The notes below the pieces were generated by a model. It was not told where the DNA came from. It was given only the letters and a program-made list of their open reading frames with translations, and did not search any database. Position numbers and translations under genes: made by a program. A stretch of DNA of 32,701 nt from Candidatus Bathyarchaeota archaeon (GTDB lineage: Archaea; Thermoproteota; Bathyarchaeia; Bathyarchaeales; Bathycorpusculaceae), in assembly GCA_903901015.1 (NCBI GenBank), contig CAIUPH010000009.1, positions 1 to 32,701 on the forward strand, in the 5' to 3' direction. Numbering within the stretch: position 1 is the first letter of the stretch; every line of letters starts with the position of its first letter. Below, piece by piece: positions 32,440 to 32,701 of the stretch.

Positions 32440-32701
32440 ACAACAAACGATTCCCCATTTGTATTGATGGCTATTTTTAATCGAGTTATCTGGAAATTAT
32501 TTTTTTTATTGAAAATCTCAATCTTTCTGCATGTTTTGAAAACTTGTTTTGCTCTTTGACACACATGTTGTGGTTGACTGCATAACATTTCATAACATTT
32601 ATGAATAAATCGGTTTCGCCGATACGCCGGGATGAGCCAGATTTGTACACTTAAGTGTTTCACGAGTATACCCGTTTATGGTATATCATCTTTGTGTAGG
32701 C

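Noticed and set aside
32579-32600. Tandem CATAACATTT repeat near the right end as an operator or repeat array
   Set aside because: Only two 10-nt units in A/T-rich sequence; not enough to call a regulatory or repeat feature.

Overview
The window is archaeal chromosomal DNA. The evidence is a class I lysyl-tRNA synthetase, TFB, Gar1, L7Ae, Alba, L24e, L40e and S28e, UPF0147, a PadR/TRASH regulator, and TATA boxes in front of nearly leaderless genes. The set, with a DapL-type lysine operon and a MtdB-type methylene-tetrahydromethanopterin dehydrogenase, fits a TACK-group archaeon such as Bathyarchaeia. That placement is inference from memory and was not tested.

Layout. 1-837 is the 5' part of lysS (minus), followed by one exported-protein gene that sits between two copies of a 43/44-nt direct repeat. 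2084-6157 (minus) holds a COG2509 flavoprotein, a zinc-ribbon protein, a coiled-coil protein, an SPFH/YdjI-like protein with two zinc ribbons, and a small membrane protein: a probable membrane-associated module. 6332-8110 carries a PadR regulator with its own palindromic operator, UPF0147, a COG1645 protein and a conserved unknown. 8227-10322 is an ABC-2 exporter pair. 10385-15591 is a decaying zone: a repeat element, a broken PAS histidine kinase, an intact mtdB, a broken small AbrB-like gene, two small Cys-containing ORFs and a broken MscS channel. 15725-16189 is a membrane-anchored HTH protein.

16225-22501 (minus) is a compact lysine operon in the order dapA-dapB-asd-lysA-dapF-dapL, using the direct LL-diaminopimelate aminotransferase route. 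22632-25264 has an ASCH protein and the L7Ae-S28e-L24e operon, divergent from gar1-tfb. 25303-28846 has a coiled-coil protein, a DUF116 protein, a small zinc protein, aspS, a NusA-like KH protein and alba. 29219-32439 has an HTH/AsnC-like regulator, L40e, the second copy of the repeat element, a peroxiredoxin gene with two frameshifts, endonuclease III, an RHH protein and a 42-residue membrane peptide.

The most unusual signals are four. (1) A ~135-nt two-module element occurs at 10385-10520 and, inverted, at 30066-30202, with hairpin-preserving changes. (2) The lysS promoter region appears to be duplicated around an inserted gene. (3) Four genes are broken, mostly by single-base indels. (4) The SPFH/zinc-ribbon/coiled-coil module resembles the bacterial pspA-ydjGHI neighbourhood. 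No tRNA, rRNA, CRISPR array or intact insertion sequence was seen.
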